In this document: positions 50,006 to 58,608 of the stretch, piece after piece
Position numbering within the stretch: the first letter of the stretch is position 1
Layout: the number at the start of each line of letters is the position of its first letter
Notes under the pieces: model-generated
What the model was told of the DNA's origin: nothing
The model's database searches: none
Seen by the model: the letters and a program-made list of their open reading frames with translations, nothing else
Position numbers and translations under genes: made by a program
Assembly: GCF_014164785.1 (NCBI RefSeq)
Contig: NZ_JACJFN010000003.1
Location: 434,001 to 498,000 of the forward strand
Source: Aquipseudomonas guryensis
GTDB taxonomy: Bacteria > Pseudomonadota > Gammaproteobacteria > Pseudomonadales > Pseudomonadaceae
Direction of reading: 5' to 3'
Length of the DNA: 64,000 nucleotides

Positions 50006-50767
50006 TCAATGCCCCAGGTACACCTCGATGACTTTCGGGTTGCTCTGCACCGCCTCCATGCTGCCTTCGGCCAGCACCTTGCCTTGGTGCAGCACGGTGA
50101 CCTTGTGCGCGATGCTTTTGACGAACTCCATGTCGTGCTCGATCACCAGCACCGAGCGGCCCTGGCTGATGCGTTTGAGCAGCTCGGCGGTCTGCAGGCG
50201 TTCATTGACGCTCATGCCCGCCACCGGTTCGTCGAGCATCAGCAGCGCCGGGTCCTGCATCAGCAACATGCCGATCTCCAGCCACTGTTTCTGCCCGTGC
50301 GAAAGCAGGTCGGCCTGCATATACAGCTGCTCGGCCAGGAGGATTTCCGCGGCCACCTCCTCGACCCGCGCAACCACCTCGGCCGTGCGTTTGAAGAACA
50401 GTGCGCCGAACACCTTGCGGCCCTTGGGGTAGGACATTTCCAGGTTCTCGAACACCGTGAGGTTTTCGTAGATCGACGGGTTCTGGAACTTGCGCCCGAC
50501 GCCGGCGCGGACGATGTCGAACTCGCGCATCTTGGTCAGCTCGCGGTTCTCGAACTGGATGCTGCCGGCGGTGGCTTTGGTCTTGCCGCAGATCAGGTCC
50601 AGTACCGTGGTCTTGCCGGCGCCATTGGGGCCGATCACCACCCGTACTTCGTTGCGGTCGATATACAGGTTGAGGTCGTCCACCGCCTTGAAACCATCGA
50701 ACGACACGCTCAGGCCCTCGATGGCCAGCACCGGTTTGGGCATCTGAAATCCGCTTGGCTGGCTCAT
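50006..50767 (-). CDS. urtD: Urea/short-chain amide ABC transporter ATPase UrtD
   Basis: 253 residues of the LivG-like branch with Walker A GPNGAGKTTV, FQNPSIYENLTVFENLEMS, signature-type LLSHGQKQWLEIGMLLMQDP and Walker B LLMLDEPVAGMS. The LSHGQKQWLEI form replaces the usual LSGGQ, as is normal in UrtD. Start overlaps the urtC stop by 4 bp. Confidence 0.9.
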   Translation of the reverse strand: MSQPSGFQMPKPVLAIEGLSVSFDGFKAVDDLNLYIDRNEVRVVIGPNGAGKTTVLDLICGKTKATAGSIQFENRELTKMREFDIVRAGVGRKFQNPSIYENLTVFENLEMSYPKGRKVFGALFFKRTAEVVARVEEVAAEILLAEQLYMQADLLSHGQKQWLEIGMLLMQDPALLMLDEPVAGMSVNERLQTAELLKRISQGRSVLVIEHDMEFVKSIAHKVTVLHQGKVLAEGSMEAVQSNPKVIEVYLGH

Positions 50768-51936
50768 GGGGTGGTCTCCAGTTCACGGGGTTGGCTAGTG
50801 GCCGCCGGGGTTTCCGCTGTCGGGGCGGGAGCCTTGCTTGGCGCGGGTTTGCGGCTGAGCTTGCCCAGCCATTTGCGTCCGTGGCTTTCCCACAGCCCGG
50901 CCAGGCCGTTGGGGAAGTACATGACCACGGCGATAAACAGCCCGCCCATCAGGTACAGCCACAGCTCGGGGAAGGTTTCGGAAAAGTAGGTCTTGCCGTA
51001 GTTGACCAGCAGGGCGCCATACACCGCGCCGAGCAACGACATGCGCCCGCCGACGGCGGCAAAGATCACCATCTCGATCGACGGCACGATGCCGACGAAG
51101 CTCGGCGACATGAAGCCCACCTGCAAGGCGAACATCGCCCCGCCGATGGCGGAAAACGCGGCGGCTACGCAGAACACGAAGATCTTGAAGCTGGCCACGT
51201 CGTAGCCGGAGAAGCGCACCCGCTCTTCTTTGTCGCGCATGGCCATCAGCAGGCGGCCGAGCTTGGAGGCGAGGATGAAGCGGCCGATCAGGATGCAGCC
51301 GAACAGCAGAAAGGCATTGATGAAGTAGAGGATCATCTTCGAGCTGTCGTCGCGGATATCCCAGCCCATCAGGGTTTTCAGGTCGGTGATGCCGTTGACC
51401 CCGCCGGTCAGGCCCTGCTGGCCGATGATCAGTACGGTGAGAATCAGCGCAATCGCCTGGGTGACGATGGAGAAGTACACGTCACCGACACGGCGTTTGA
51501 ACATCGCCACACCGATCACCAGCGCCAGGATCACCGGCACCGCGATCACCGCCAGCAGGGTGAAGCCGAAGCTGTGGAACGGCTGCCAAAGTAGCGGCAG
51601 TTCGGTGATCTGGTTCCAGTCCATGAAATCCGGAATGCCGGGGGTGGACTGGATCTTGGTGCTTTCCGGGTCGCTGGCTTCGAGCTTGAGGAACATCGCC
51701 ATGCAGTAGCCGCCGAGGCCGAAGAACACGCCCTGGCCAAGGCTGAGAATGCCGCCGTAGCCCCAGCAGAGCACCAGGCCAACGGCGACGAAGGCGTAGG
51801 TCAGGTACTTGCCGACCATGTTTAGGCGAAAGGCATCCAGCGCCAGCGGGAACACCACCAGGATCAATGTGGCCAGCACCGCCAGGCCAATCGCGCCCTG
51901 CTTGCCGCCGAGAAACTTATCGAGTGTCGGGTTCAT
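50764..51936 (-). CDS. urtC: Urea/short-chain amide ABC transporter permease UrtC
   Basis: 390 residues of the LivM-like permease family with about ten membrane helices, LCWGYGGILSLGQGVFFGLGGYCMAMFL and a C-terminal Pro/Ala/Thr-rich tail. The block SDPESTKIQSTPGIPDFMDW is a periplasmic loop seen in UrtC proteins. Pairs with UrtB. Coupled to urtD by ATGA overlap, 11 bp after urtB. Confidence 0.9.
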   Translation of the reverse strand: MNPTLDKFLGGKQGAIGLAVLATLILVVFPLALDAFRLNMVGKYLTYAFVAVGLVLCWGYGGILSLGQGVFFGLGGYCMAMFLKLEASDPESTKIQSTPGIPDFMDWNQITELPLLWQPFHSFGFTLLAVIAVPVILALVIGVAMFKRRVGDVYFSIVTQAIALILTVLIIGQQGLTGGVNGITDLKTLMGWDIRDDSSKMILYFINAFLLFGCILIGRFILASKLGRLLMAMRDKEERVRFSGYDVASFKIFVFCVAAAFSAIGGAMFALQVGFMSPSFVGIVPSIEMVIFAAVGGRMSLLGAVYGALLVNYGKTYFSETFPELWLYLMGGLFIAVVMYFPNGLAGLWESHGRKWLGKLSRKPAPSKAPAPTAETPAATSQPRELETTP

Positions 51937-51947
51937 AGGACGGCTCC

Positions 51948-52865
51948 TTACTTGCGCACCTTGATGGAGAACAGCCCCTGCGGGCGCATCATCAGAATCA
52001 GGATCACCGCAGACAGGGTGAACACCTTGGCCATCGAACCGCTCATGAAGAACTCCATCAGCGACTGCGCCTGGGCGATGCTAAAAGCCGAGGCGATGGT
52101 GCCGAGCAGGCTCGACGCGCCGCCGAAGACCACCACCAGAAAGGTGTCGACGATGTACAGGGATCCGGCGGTCGGGCCGGTCGAGCCGATGGTGGTAAAG
52201 GCCGCGCCCGCCACCCCAGCCACGCCGCAGCCGAGGGCAAAGGTCATGCGGTCGACCTTCTTGGTATTGATCCCCACGGCCCGGCTCATCACCCGGTTCT
52301 GCACCGTGGCACGCACCTGCAAGCCCCAGCGCGAGCGGTAGAGCATGAGGAAGATCATGCCGGTGATCAGCACCGTCAGACCCATGACGAACAGGCCGTT
52401 GCGCGGGATGTCGATGGCCTCGGTGGGGTTCCACGAGCCCATCAGCCACTCGGGCAGGGTGGCGCTGACTTCGCGGGCGCCGAAGATCGAGCGGAAGGCC
52501 TGCTGCATCACCAGCGACAGGCCCCAGGTGGCCAGCAGGGTATCCAGCGGGCGCTGGTAGAGCTTGCTGATCATCGCCCACTCCACCAACCAGCCAATCG
52601 CGCCGGCGATAAAAAACGACAGCACGATGGCGAGAAAAAAGTAGTACGGGCCGAAGAACGGCGCGTATTGCTCGGTCAGCACCGAAACCACAAAAGTGGT
52701 GTAGGCGCCGATGGTGAGAAACTCACCGTGGGCCATGTTGATCACGCCCATCTGGCCGAAGATGATCGCCAGCCCCAGGGCCATCAGCAGCAGCACGCAG
52801 AACACGGACAAACCGTTGAAGCCCTGCATGGCCGCGATGGCACCAAATTCCGATAGCCATTCCAT
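51948..52865 (-). CDS. urtB: Urea/short-chain amide ABC transporter permease UrtB
   Basis: 305 residues of the LivH-like family with about eight helices, including LGLAIIFGQMGVINMAHGEFLTIGAY and VVFGGASSLLGTIAS. Forms the channel with UrtC. The start at 52865 (MEWLSEFGAIAAM) has GGGGA upstream; the longer open frame to 52925 merely translates a REPIN. The REPIN lies in the 101-bp urtA-urtB gap. Confidence 0.9.
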   Translation of the reverse strand: MEWLSEFGAIAAMQGFNGLSVFCVLLLMALGLAIIFGQMGVINMAHGEFLTIGAYTTFVVSVLTEQYAPFFGPYYFFLAIVLSFFIAGAIGWLVEWAMISKLYQRPLDTLLATWGLSLVMQQAFRSIFGAREVSATLPEWLMGSWNPTEAIDIPRNGLFVMGLTVLITGMIFLMLYRSRWGLQVRATVQNRVMSRAVGINTKKVDRMTFALGCGVAGVAGAAFTTIGSTGPTAGSLYIVDTFLVVVFGGASSLLGTIASAFSIAQAQSLMEFFMSGSMAKVFTLSAVILILMMRPQGLFSIKVRK

Positions 52866-52898
52866 GATGATGGTCCCCAGAAGAGAAGAGAAAATCCC

Positions 52899-52950
52899 GT
52901 AGGAGCCGGCGTGCCGGCGATCCATTCATCGCCAGCACGCTGGCTCCTAC
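52899..52950. repeat. REPIN copy 3 between urtA and urtB
   Basis: GTAGGAGCCGGCGTGCCGGC and a complementary arm ending GCTGGCTCCTAC with a short loop; a slightly diverged, shorter version of the other copies. It may protect urtA message and raise it over the permease genes. Confidence 0.8.
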
Positions 52951-52966
52951 AGGTGGTCGACAGCGC

Positions 52967-54199
52967 TTACTGGTAGCCCTTGGGGAAAGGATTCGGTTCG
53001 ATCAGGTCGGACTCGTAAACCACCTTGAACTGGCCGTCAGCCTGCACCTGGCCGATGCGGGTCTTGCTCCACAGGTGATGGTTGTCATGCACCTTGACGT
53101 AGCCTTCCGGCGCGGTGGTCAGCTCGATGCCAGGGGAGGCAGCAGCGACCTTGTCGACATCGAAGCTGCCGGCTTTCTCGACGGCGGCTTTCCACAGCCA
53201 GGGGCCGAGGTAGGCGGCCTGGGTCACGTCACCGATCACTGCATCCTTGCCGTACTTGGCCTTGAAGGCTTCAACGAAGGCGGTGTTGTTCGGGTTGTCG
53301 AGGCTCTGGAAGTACTTCATGGAGGCGTAGAAACCTTCCATGTTCTCGCCGCCAATGCCCAGCAGCTCATCCTCGGTCACCGACAGGGTCAGCAGGTTCT
53401 GCTTGGCGCTGGTCACGCCGGCGGCTTTCATCTGCTTGTAGAAAGCCACGTTGGAGCCACCGACCACGGCGGTGAAGACCACGTCAGGCTTCTTCAGCTT
53501 GACCTTGTTGATCAGCGAGCCGAACTGGGTGTTGCCCAGCGGGTAGTACTCCTCGCCCACCACCTTGCCGCCGAGCACGTTTTCGATGTGCTTGCGCGCG
53601 ATCTTCATCGAGGTGCGCGGCCAGATGTAGTCCGAGCCAATCAGGTAGAAGGTCTTGGCGCCCTTCTCTTTGGCGATCCAGTCGAGGCCGGCGAGGATCT
53701 GCTGGGTGGCTTCCTGGCCGGTGTAGATGACGTTCTTCGACTGCTCCAGGCCCTCATAGAAGGTCGGGTAGTAGAGCAGGCCGTTTTCCTTCTCGAACAC
53801 CGGCAGCACCGCTTTGCGTGAGGCCGAAGTCCAGCAGCCGAACACGGCGGCGACCTTGTCGCCAACCAGCAGCTTCTTGGCTTTTTCCGCGAAGGTTGGC
53901 CAGTCGGAGGCGCCGTCTTCCTGGATGATCTTGATCTGCCGGCCGAGGATGCCGCCGCTGGCGTTGATCTGCTCGATGGACAGGCGCTCGGCCTGGATCG
54001 AACCGGTTTCGGAAATGGCCATGGTGCCGGTGGCCGAGTGCAGCTGACCGACAGTGACTTCGGTGTCAGTGATGGCCAGACCGGTGGTGTTGACCTCGGC
54101 CGCCACGGCCATCTGGCCGAACACGGTGGCCGCCAGCAGCGAGAGTGCCGCAGCACCCAACGCTAGCCGACGAGGGAGAAAGCGAGTCGGTGAATCCAT
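52967..54199 (-). CDS. urtA: Urea/short-chain amide ABC transporter substrate-binding protein UrtA
   Basis: 410 residues with a long signal peptide containing RRLALGAAALSLLAATVFGQMAVAA and a type-1 binding fold: VGQLHSATGTMAISETGSIQ, VFGCWTSASRKAVLPVFEK and LLYYPTFYEGLEQSKNVIYTG, blocks characteristic of UrtA/FmdD rather than LivK. It captures urea or short-chain amides. The start at 54199 has AGGAG seven bases upstream; the ATG at 54205 is too close to that site. First gene of urtABCDE, with the dyad array 119 bp upstream. Confidence 0.9.
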   Translation of the reverse strand: MDSPTRFLPRRLALGAAALSLLAATVFGQMAVAAEVNTTGLAITDTEVTVGQLHSATGTMAISETGSIQAERLSIEQINASGGILGRQIKIIQEDGASDWPTFAEKAKKLLVGDKVAAVFGCWTSASRKAVLPVFEKENGLLYYPTFYEGLEQSKNVIYTGQEATQQILAGLDWIAKEKGAKTFYLIGSDYIWPRTSMKIARKHIENVLGGKVVGEEYYPLGNTQFGSLINKVKLKKPDVVFTAVVGGSNVAFYKQMKAAGVTSAKQNLLTLSVTEDELLGIGGENMEGFYASMKYFQSLDNPNNTAFVEAFKAKYGKDAVIGDVTQAAYLGPWLWKAAVEKAGSFDVDKVAAASPGIELTTAPEGYVKVHDNHHLWSKTRIGQVQADGQFKVVYESDLIEPNPFPKGYQ

Positions 54200-54306
54200 G
54201 GTCATGCTCCTCTGGGTGGTTTTCCTCCCTGGCAGGCCCTGCGGCTGTCAGTTCGGGTCGCCACCAGCATGCGTTTGCCATCGACGCGGGCGGTATACGC
54301 AGGTTG

Positions 54307-54333
54307 ACGTAACGGCATACGTTATCTGACGTA
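54307..54333. promoter_or_regulatory. Three helically phased half-sites upstream of urtA
   Basis: ACGTA (54307), TACGT (54318) and ACGTA (54329) are spaced by exactly 11 bp. The right pair makes TACGTTATCTGACGTA, the same TACGT-N6-ACGTA dyad as upstream of fmdA. The heptamer TGACGTA occurs twice here, 22 bp apart, and once in the fmdA site. Placed between divergent urtA and the kinase gene, it could control both. Confidence 0.55.
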
Positions 54334-54393
54334 CTGCCCAACGCCCCAAGCTGGTGCAAGCTCGCGCCCGCAATCCACCTACCCGCGCTTACC

Positions 54394-54461
54394 GTAGGAG
54401 CCAGCGTGCTGGCGATCCGCATGGCATCTGGCCGCGTGATCGCCAGCCAGCTGGCTCCTAC
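54394..54461. repeat. REPIN copy 4 before the hybrid kinase gene
   Basis: GTAGGAGCCAGCGTGC plus TGGCGATC with a nearly complementary arm after about 20 bp. It lies just upstream of the kinase start and keeps its frame open, which lengthens the apparent ORF. Confidence 0.8.
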
Positions 54462-54524
54462 GGTCGGGGCATGGATGTTGCAGATTCAAACAAGCGTATT
54501 AACGTCGTTCCAGGAGCGTCCTTC

Positions 54525-57500
54525 GTGCAACCAACCGGCACCCAGCGCATCGTCAAGATCCGCCGCGACTACAACAGCTGGGTCGCCGACGAGACCATGG
54601 AAGACTACGCCCTGCGTTTCACGCCCAAGTCGTTTCGCAAGTGGTCGGAGCTGCGCATCGCCAACACCGCCCTGAGCGCGGTGTCGTTTCTCGCCCTGGA
54701 GGCCATCGGCGGCGCCCTGGCGCTGAGCTACGGCTTTACCAACACCCTGTGGGCCATCCTCGCGGTGAGCCTGGTGATCTTCCTCACCGGCCTGCCGATC
54801 AGCTACTACGCCGCGCGCTATGGCGTGGACATGGACCTGCTGACCCGTGGCGCCGGTTTCGGCTATATCGGCTCGACCATCACCTCGCTGATCTACGCCA
54901 GCTTCACCTTCCTGTTCTTCGCCCTTGAGGCGGCGATCATGGCCCTGGCTCTGGAGTTGTACTTCAACATCCCGCTGGCGCTGGCCTATGTCATCTGTTC
55001 GGTGATCGTCATCCCCCTGGTGGCCTACGGCATCACCCTGATCAACCGACTGCAGATGTGGAGCCAGCCGCTGTGGCTGTTCCTGCTGTTTTTGCCCTAC
55101 GTCTTCGTCATCGCCAAGAACCCCGAGGCGTTCAGCGACTGGACCAGCTTCGCCGGGCGTGAGGGCGATGGTGGCGCCTTCAACCTGCTGCACTTTGGCG
55201 CGGCCTGTACCGTGGCCTTGGCACTGGTCACGCAGATTGGCGAACAGGTCGACTACCTGCGCTTTTTGCCGGAAAAAACCCGGCGCAATCGCACCCGCTG
55301 GTGGGCCTCCCTGCTGATGGCCGGGCCGGGCTGGATCATCCCCGGTGCGCTGAAAATGCTCGCCGGGGCCTTCCTGGCCTTTCTCGCCCTGCAGCATGAA
55401 ATCCCTATGGAGCGCGCCGCCGAGCCGACGCAGATGTATCTGGTGGCGTTCAACTATGTGTTCAGCTCGCCGGAGTGGGCGCTGGCGGCCATGGTGCTGT
55501 TCGTCATCGTCAGCCAGGTGAAGATCAACCTGACCAACGCCTACGCCGGCTCGCTGGCCTGGTCGAACTTCTTTGCCCGCGTCACCCACAGCCATCCGGG
55601 GCGCGTGGTGTGGCTGGTGTTCAACGTGGCCATAGCCCTGATCCTGATGGAGCTAGGGGTGTTCCAGGCGATTGAGGAAGTGCTCGGCCTGTATGCCAAT
55701 ATCGCCATCGCCTGGATTGGCGCGGTGGTCGCCGACCTGGTGATCAACAAGCCGCTGGGGCTGTCGCCCAAGCACATCGAATTCAAACGCGCGCACCTTT
55801 ACGACATCAACCCGGTGGGGGTGGGCGCCATGCTGATCGCCTCACTGCTCTCGGTGCTGGCCCACGGCGGCTTGTTCGGCGCCTTTGCCCAGGCCGCCTC
55901 GCCGATCGTTGCGCTGGGTTCGGCACTGCTGCTGGCGCCGCTGATTGCCTGGCTGACCAACGGCCGCTACTACCTGGCGCGCAGCAGCGACCCGCTGTCG
56001 CTCTACCCGCTCGGCGTGACCACCACCGCGCAGTGCGGCCTGTGCAGCAATGCCTTCGAGAGTGAAGATATGGCCTTCTGCCCGGCCTACAGCACGCCCA
56101 TTTGTTCGCTGTGCTGCTCGCTCGATGCGCGCTGTGGCGATGCCTGCAAACCCCGGGCACGGCTGTCCGAGCAGCTCGACGACTTTATCCACTGGCTGTT
56201 TCCGCAGGTCTCGATCCCGCGCCTGCACAGCCGCCTGGCCCAGTATCTGGGTCTGCTGACGGTGCTGGTACTGCTGCTGTTCGTCGCCTTGGCGCTGATT
56301 TATAGCCAGGTGTCCCAGGGGCTGGTGGCGCAATCGCCGCAGGCGCAGGACACCCTCTACCTGGCCTTCCTCAAAGCCTTTATGACGCTCTCGCTGTTTG
56401 CTGCGATTCTCGCCTGGTGGGTAGTGCTGACCCGCGAAAGTCGCCGCGTGGCCCAGGAAGAGTCGGACCGCCAGACGCAACTGCTGATGCAGGAAATCGA
56501 GGCGCACCGCAAAACCGACGAGGCCCTGCAGAAAGCCAAGGAAGCCAGCGAAGCCGCCAACGCGGCCAAGAGTCGCTATGTCACCGGCCTGTCCCACGAG
56601 CTGCGCACGCCGCTCAACAGCATCCTCGGCTACACGCAGATTCTGCAGCGCGACGCCGGCATGCCGGGGCAGCATCAGGACGCCCTGGCCACCATCTTTC
56701 GCAGCAGCTCGCACCTGCTGTCGCTGATTGACGGGCTGCTCGATGTAGCCAAGATCGAGGCCGGCAAGCTCAACCTGGAGCTGACGGAAATCCCCTTCCC
56801 CGAATTTATCCACCAGCTCGAACGCATGTTCACTCCGCAGGCCGAGGAAAAAGGCCTGCGCTTTCGCCTGGAAACCAGCGGACGTATGCCGGCAGTGGTA
56901 CGTGGTGACGAGAAACGCGTGCGGCAGACTCTGATCAACCTGCTCGGCAACGCCGTGCGCTTTACCGACAGCGGCGAAGTCTGTCTGCGCGTCAGCTACC
57001 TGCGCGAAACCGCCAGCTTCGAGATCATCGACACCGGCATCGGCATCGAGCCGGAGCAGATCGAGCGGATCTTCCAGCCGTTCGAGCGCGGCGACCTGAT
57101 GCGCCAGGACAACGGCGTCGGCCTCGGCCTGACCATCACCCGCATGCTCACCTCCTTGATGGGCGGTGAACTGTCGGTCAAAAGCGTGCCGGACCAGGGC
57201 ACCAGCTTCCAGGTGCGGCTGTTCCTCTCCGAGGTGCGCGTGCCGCAGGCCGTGGTGCATGTGGAGCACGACATCATCGGTTATCAGGGCCCGCGCCGGC
57301 TGATCCTGGTGGTGGATGACCATATCGAACATCGCCGCGTATTGGCCGGCATGCTCGAACCGCTGGGTTTCAACATCGCCCAGGCCGCCAGCGGTCAGGA
57401 GGCGATTCGTCAGGCTGCCTTGCTGCACCCCGATCTGATCCTGATGGATCTGTCGATGCCGCAGATGGATGGCTGGGAAACCAGCCGGCTGATTCGCCGC

Positions 57501-57923
57501 AACGCCCAGAGTCAGGCGCCGATCATCGTGATCTCCGCCAACGCCTTTGCCGATGACCGCGAGCGCAGCGTAAGCGCCGACTGCAACGACTACCTGGCCA
57601 AGCCGGTGCACACCCCGGAACTGCTCGAACGCATCCAGAAGCAACTGGATTTGCACTGGCTGCGGCGCACCGCGCCACTGGCTGCCCCGACCCCTGCGGC
57701 CCTGGTACTGCCCAGCGCCAGTGATCTGGATGCACTGCGCGAGCTAGGGGCCATGGGGTACATCCGCGGCATTCAGGAGAAACTCGACGCCATTGATCGG
57801 CTGACACCCGCCAGCAGCAGCTTCACCGCGCCTCTGCGGGCTCTGGTGAAAAGCTACCGCCTGGACGAATTCAACCGCCAACTCAAGGAGGCCGAGCATG
57901 AACGTGCTGACCAGTCCATCTGA
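54525..57923 (+). CDS. NCS1-permease-like hybrid histidine kinase
   Basis: 1132 residues from the GTG at 54525 (AGGAG eight bases upstream); the ATG at 54471 would give 1150 and lacks a well-spaced site. The first 500 residues are about a dozen helices resembling NCS1 purine/cytosine/allantoin permeases (DYNSWVADETMEDYALRF, GFGYIGSTI). Then come eight cysteines at 504-541, two more helices, a coiled coil, HisKA with His691 (LSHELRTPLNSIL), HATPase (DNGVGLGLTITR), a receiver with Asp975 (LILMDLSMP) and a helical tail. A transporter-like sensor for the amide or urea imported by Urt is inferred. It overlaps the next gene by 26 bp. Confidence 0.88.
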   Translation: MQPTGTQRIVKIRRDYNSWVADETMEDYALRFTPKSFRKWSELRIANTALSAVSFLALEAIGGALALSYGFTNTLWAILAVSLVIFLTGLPISYYAARYGVDMDLLTRGAGFGYIGSTITSLIYASFTFLFFALEAAIMALALELYFNIPLALAYVICSVIVIPLVAYGITLINRLQMWSQPLWLFLLFLPYVFVIAKNPEAFSDWTSFAGREGDGGAFNLLHFGAACTVALALVTQIGEQVDYLRFLPEKTRRNRTRWWASLLMAGPGWIIPGALKMLAGAFLAFLALQHEIPMERAAEPTQMYLVAFNYVFSSPEWALAAMVLFVIVSQVKINLTNAYAGSLAWSNFFARVTHSHPGRVVWLVFNVAIALILMELGVFQAIEEVLGLYANIAIAWIGAVVADLVINKPLGLSPKHIEFKRAHLYDINPVGVGAMLIASLLSVLAHGGLFGAFAQAASPIVALGSALLLAPLIAWLTNGRYYLARSSDPLSLYPLGVTTTAQCGLCSNAFESEDMAFCPAYSTPICSLCCSLDARCGDACKPRARLSEQLDDFIHWLFPQVSIPRLHSRLAQYLGLLTVLVLLLFVALALIYSQVSQGLVAQSPQAQDTLYLAFLKAFMTLSLFAAILAWWVVLTRESRRVAQEESDRQTQLLMQEIEAHRKTDEALQKAKEASEAANAAKSRYVTGLSHELRTPLNSILGYTQILQRDAGMPGQHQDALATIFRSSSHLLSLIDGLLDVAKIEAGKLNLELTEIPFPEFIHQLERMFTPQAEEKGLRFRLETSGRMPAVVRGDEKRVRQTLINLLGNAVRFTDSGEVCLRVSYLRETASFEIIDTGIGIEPEQIERIFQPFERGDLMRQDNGVGLGLTITRMLTSLMGGELSVKSVPDQGTSFQVRLFLSEVRVPQAVVHVEHDIIGYQGPRRLILVVDDHIEHRRVLAGMLEPLGFNIAQAASGQEAIRQAALLHPDLILMDLSMPQMDGWETSRLIRRNAQSQAPIIVISANAFADDRERSVSADCNDYLAKPVHTPELLERIQKQLDLHWLRRTAPLAAPTPAALVLPSASDLDALRELGAMGYIRGIQEKLDAIDRLTPASSSFTAPLRALVKSYRLDEFNRQLKEAEHERADQSI

Positions 57924-58596
57924 GAAAACCTCCAGCGCAGCCGAGCGCGGGGTGATCCTGATTGTCGACGACACCCCGGACAACCTGGCCCTGCTTTCCG
58001 ATGCCCTCGATGAAGTGGGCTATATGGTGCTGGTGGCGCTGGATGGCCTGAGCGCGCTGAGCCGCATCCAGCGTCGGCGGCCGGACCTGATTCTGCTCGA
58101 CGCGATGATGCCGGGGCTGGACGGCTTCGAGACCTGCCAACGAATCAAGGCCGATGCCGCCACTGCCGATATTCCGGTGCTGTTCATGACTGCATTGACC
58201 GACAGCGAACACGTGGTCAAAGGCTTCGAGGCCGGCGGCATCGACTACGTGACCAAGCCGATCAACACCGAGGAAGTCCTCGCCCGCGTGGCCTCGCACC
58301 TGCGTACCGCGCGCATCCTGCAAACGGCGCGCGCCGCCAGCCAGGTGCAGCCGCTAACACTCAACGATGAGCCGGCCTACGCCACGCTCTCCGCGCGTTT
58401 TCAGCTCACCGAGCGCGAAGTGGAAGTGCTGCGCTGGGTGGCCTGCGGCAAGACCAACCGCGACATCGGGGACATCCTCGGCCTCAGCCCGCGCACGGTG
58501 AACAAACACCTGGAGCACGTGTACGTGAAGCTAGGCGTGGAAACCCGCACCGCCGCCACCTCGGTCGCGCTATCGGCCATGACCGAGCGAGCGTGA
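57898..58596 (+). CDS. LuxR-type response regulator
   Basis: 232 residues: receiver domain with Asp68 in PDLILLDAMMPGLDGF and Lys in YVTKPINTEEVLARV, then a LuxR/NarL helix-turn-helix, LTEREVEVLRWVACGKTNRDIG and LGLSPRTVNKHLEHVYVKLGVE. It starts inside the end of the kinase gene after AAGGAGGCCGAGC, so it is translated with it and is its likely phosphorylation target. Proposed target sites are the TACGT-N6-ACGTA dyads upstream of fmdA and urtA. Confidence 0.93.
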   Translation: MNVLTSPSEKTSSAAERGVILIVDDTPDNLALLSDALDEVGYMVLVALDGLSALSRIQRRRPDLILLDAMMPGLDGFETCQRIKADAATADIPVLFMTALTDSEHVVKGFEAGGIDYVTKPINTEEVLARVASHLRTARILQTARAASQVQPLTLNDEPAYATLSARFQLTEREVEVLRWVACGKTNRDIGDILGLSPRTVNKHLEHVYVKLGVETRTAATSVALSAMTERA

Positions 58597-58608
58597 AGGT
58601 CCGCACCT

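Noticed and set aside
52866-52925. Extra 20 codons at the start of urtB
   Set aside because: They translate part of a REPIN; the ATG at 52865 has a proper Shine-Dalgarno and the family N-terminus.
49193-54199. Calling the importer a branched-chain amino acid LivFGMHK system
   Set aside because: The binding protein blocks, LSHGQKQW in the UrtD ATPase and DEPTEGIQPSI in the UrtE ATPase, together with the adjacent formamidase, fit the urea/amide group better.
54471-54524. ATG at 54471 as start of the hybrid kinase
   Set aside because: GGGG is only one base from it and it directly abuts a REPIN; the in-frame GTG at 54525 has AGGAG at 8 bases. It remains possible.
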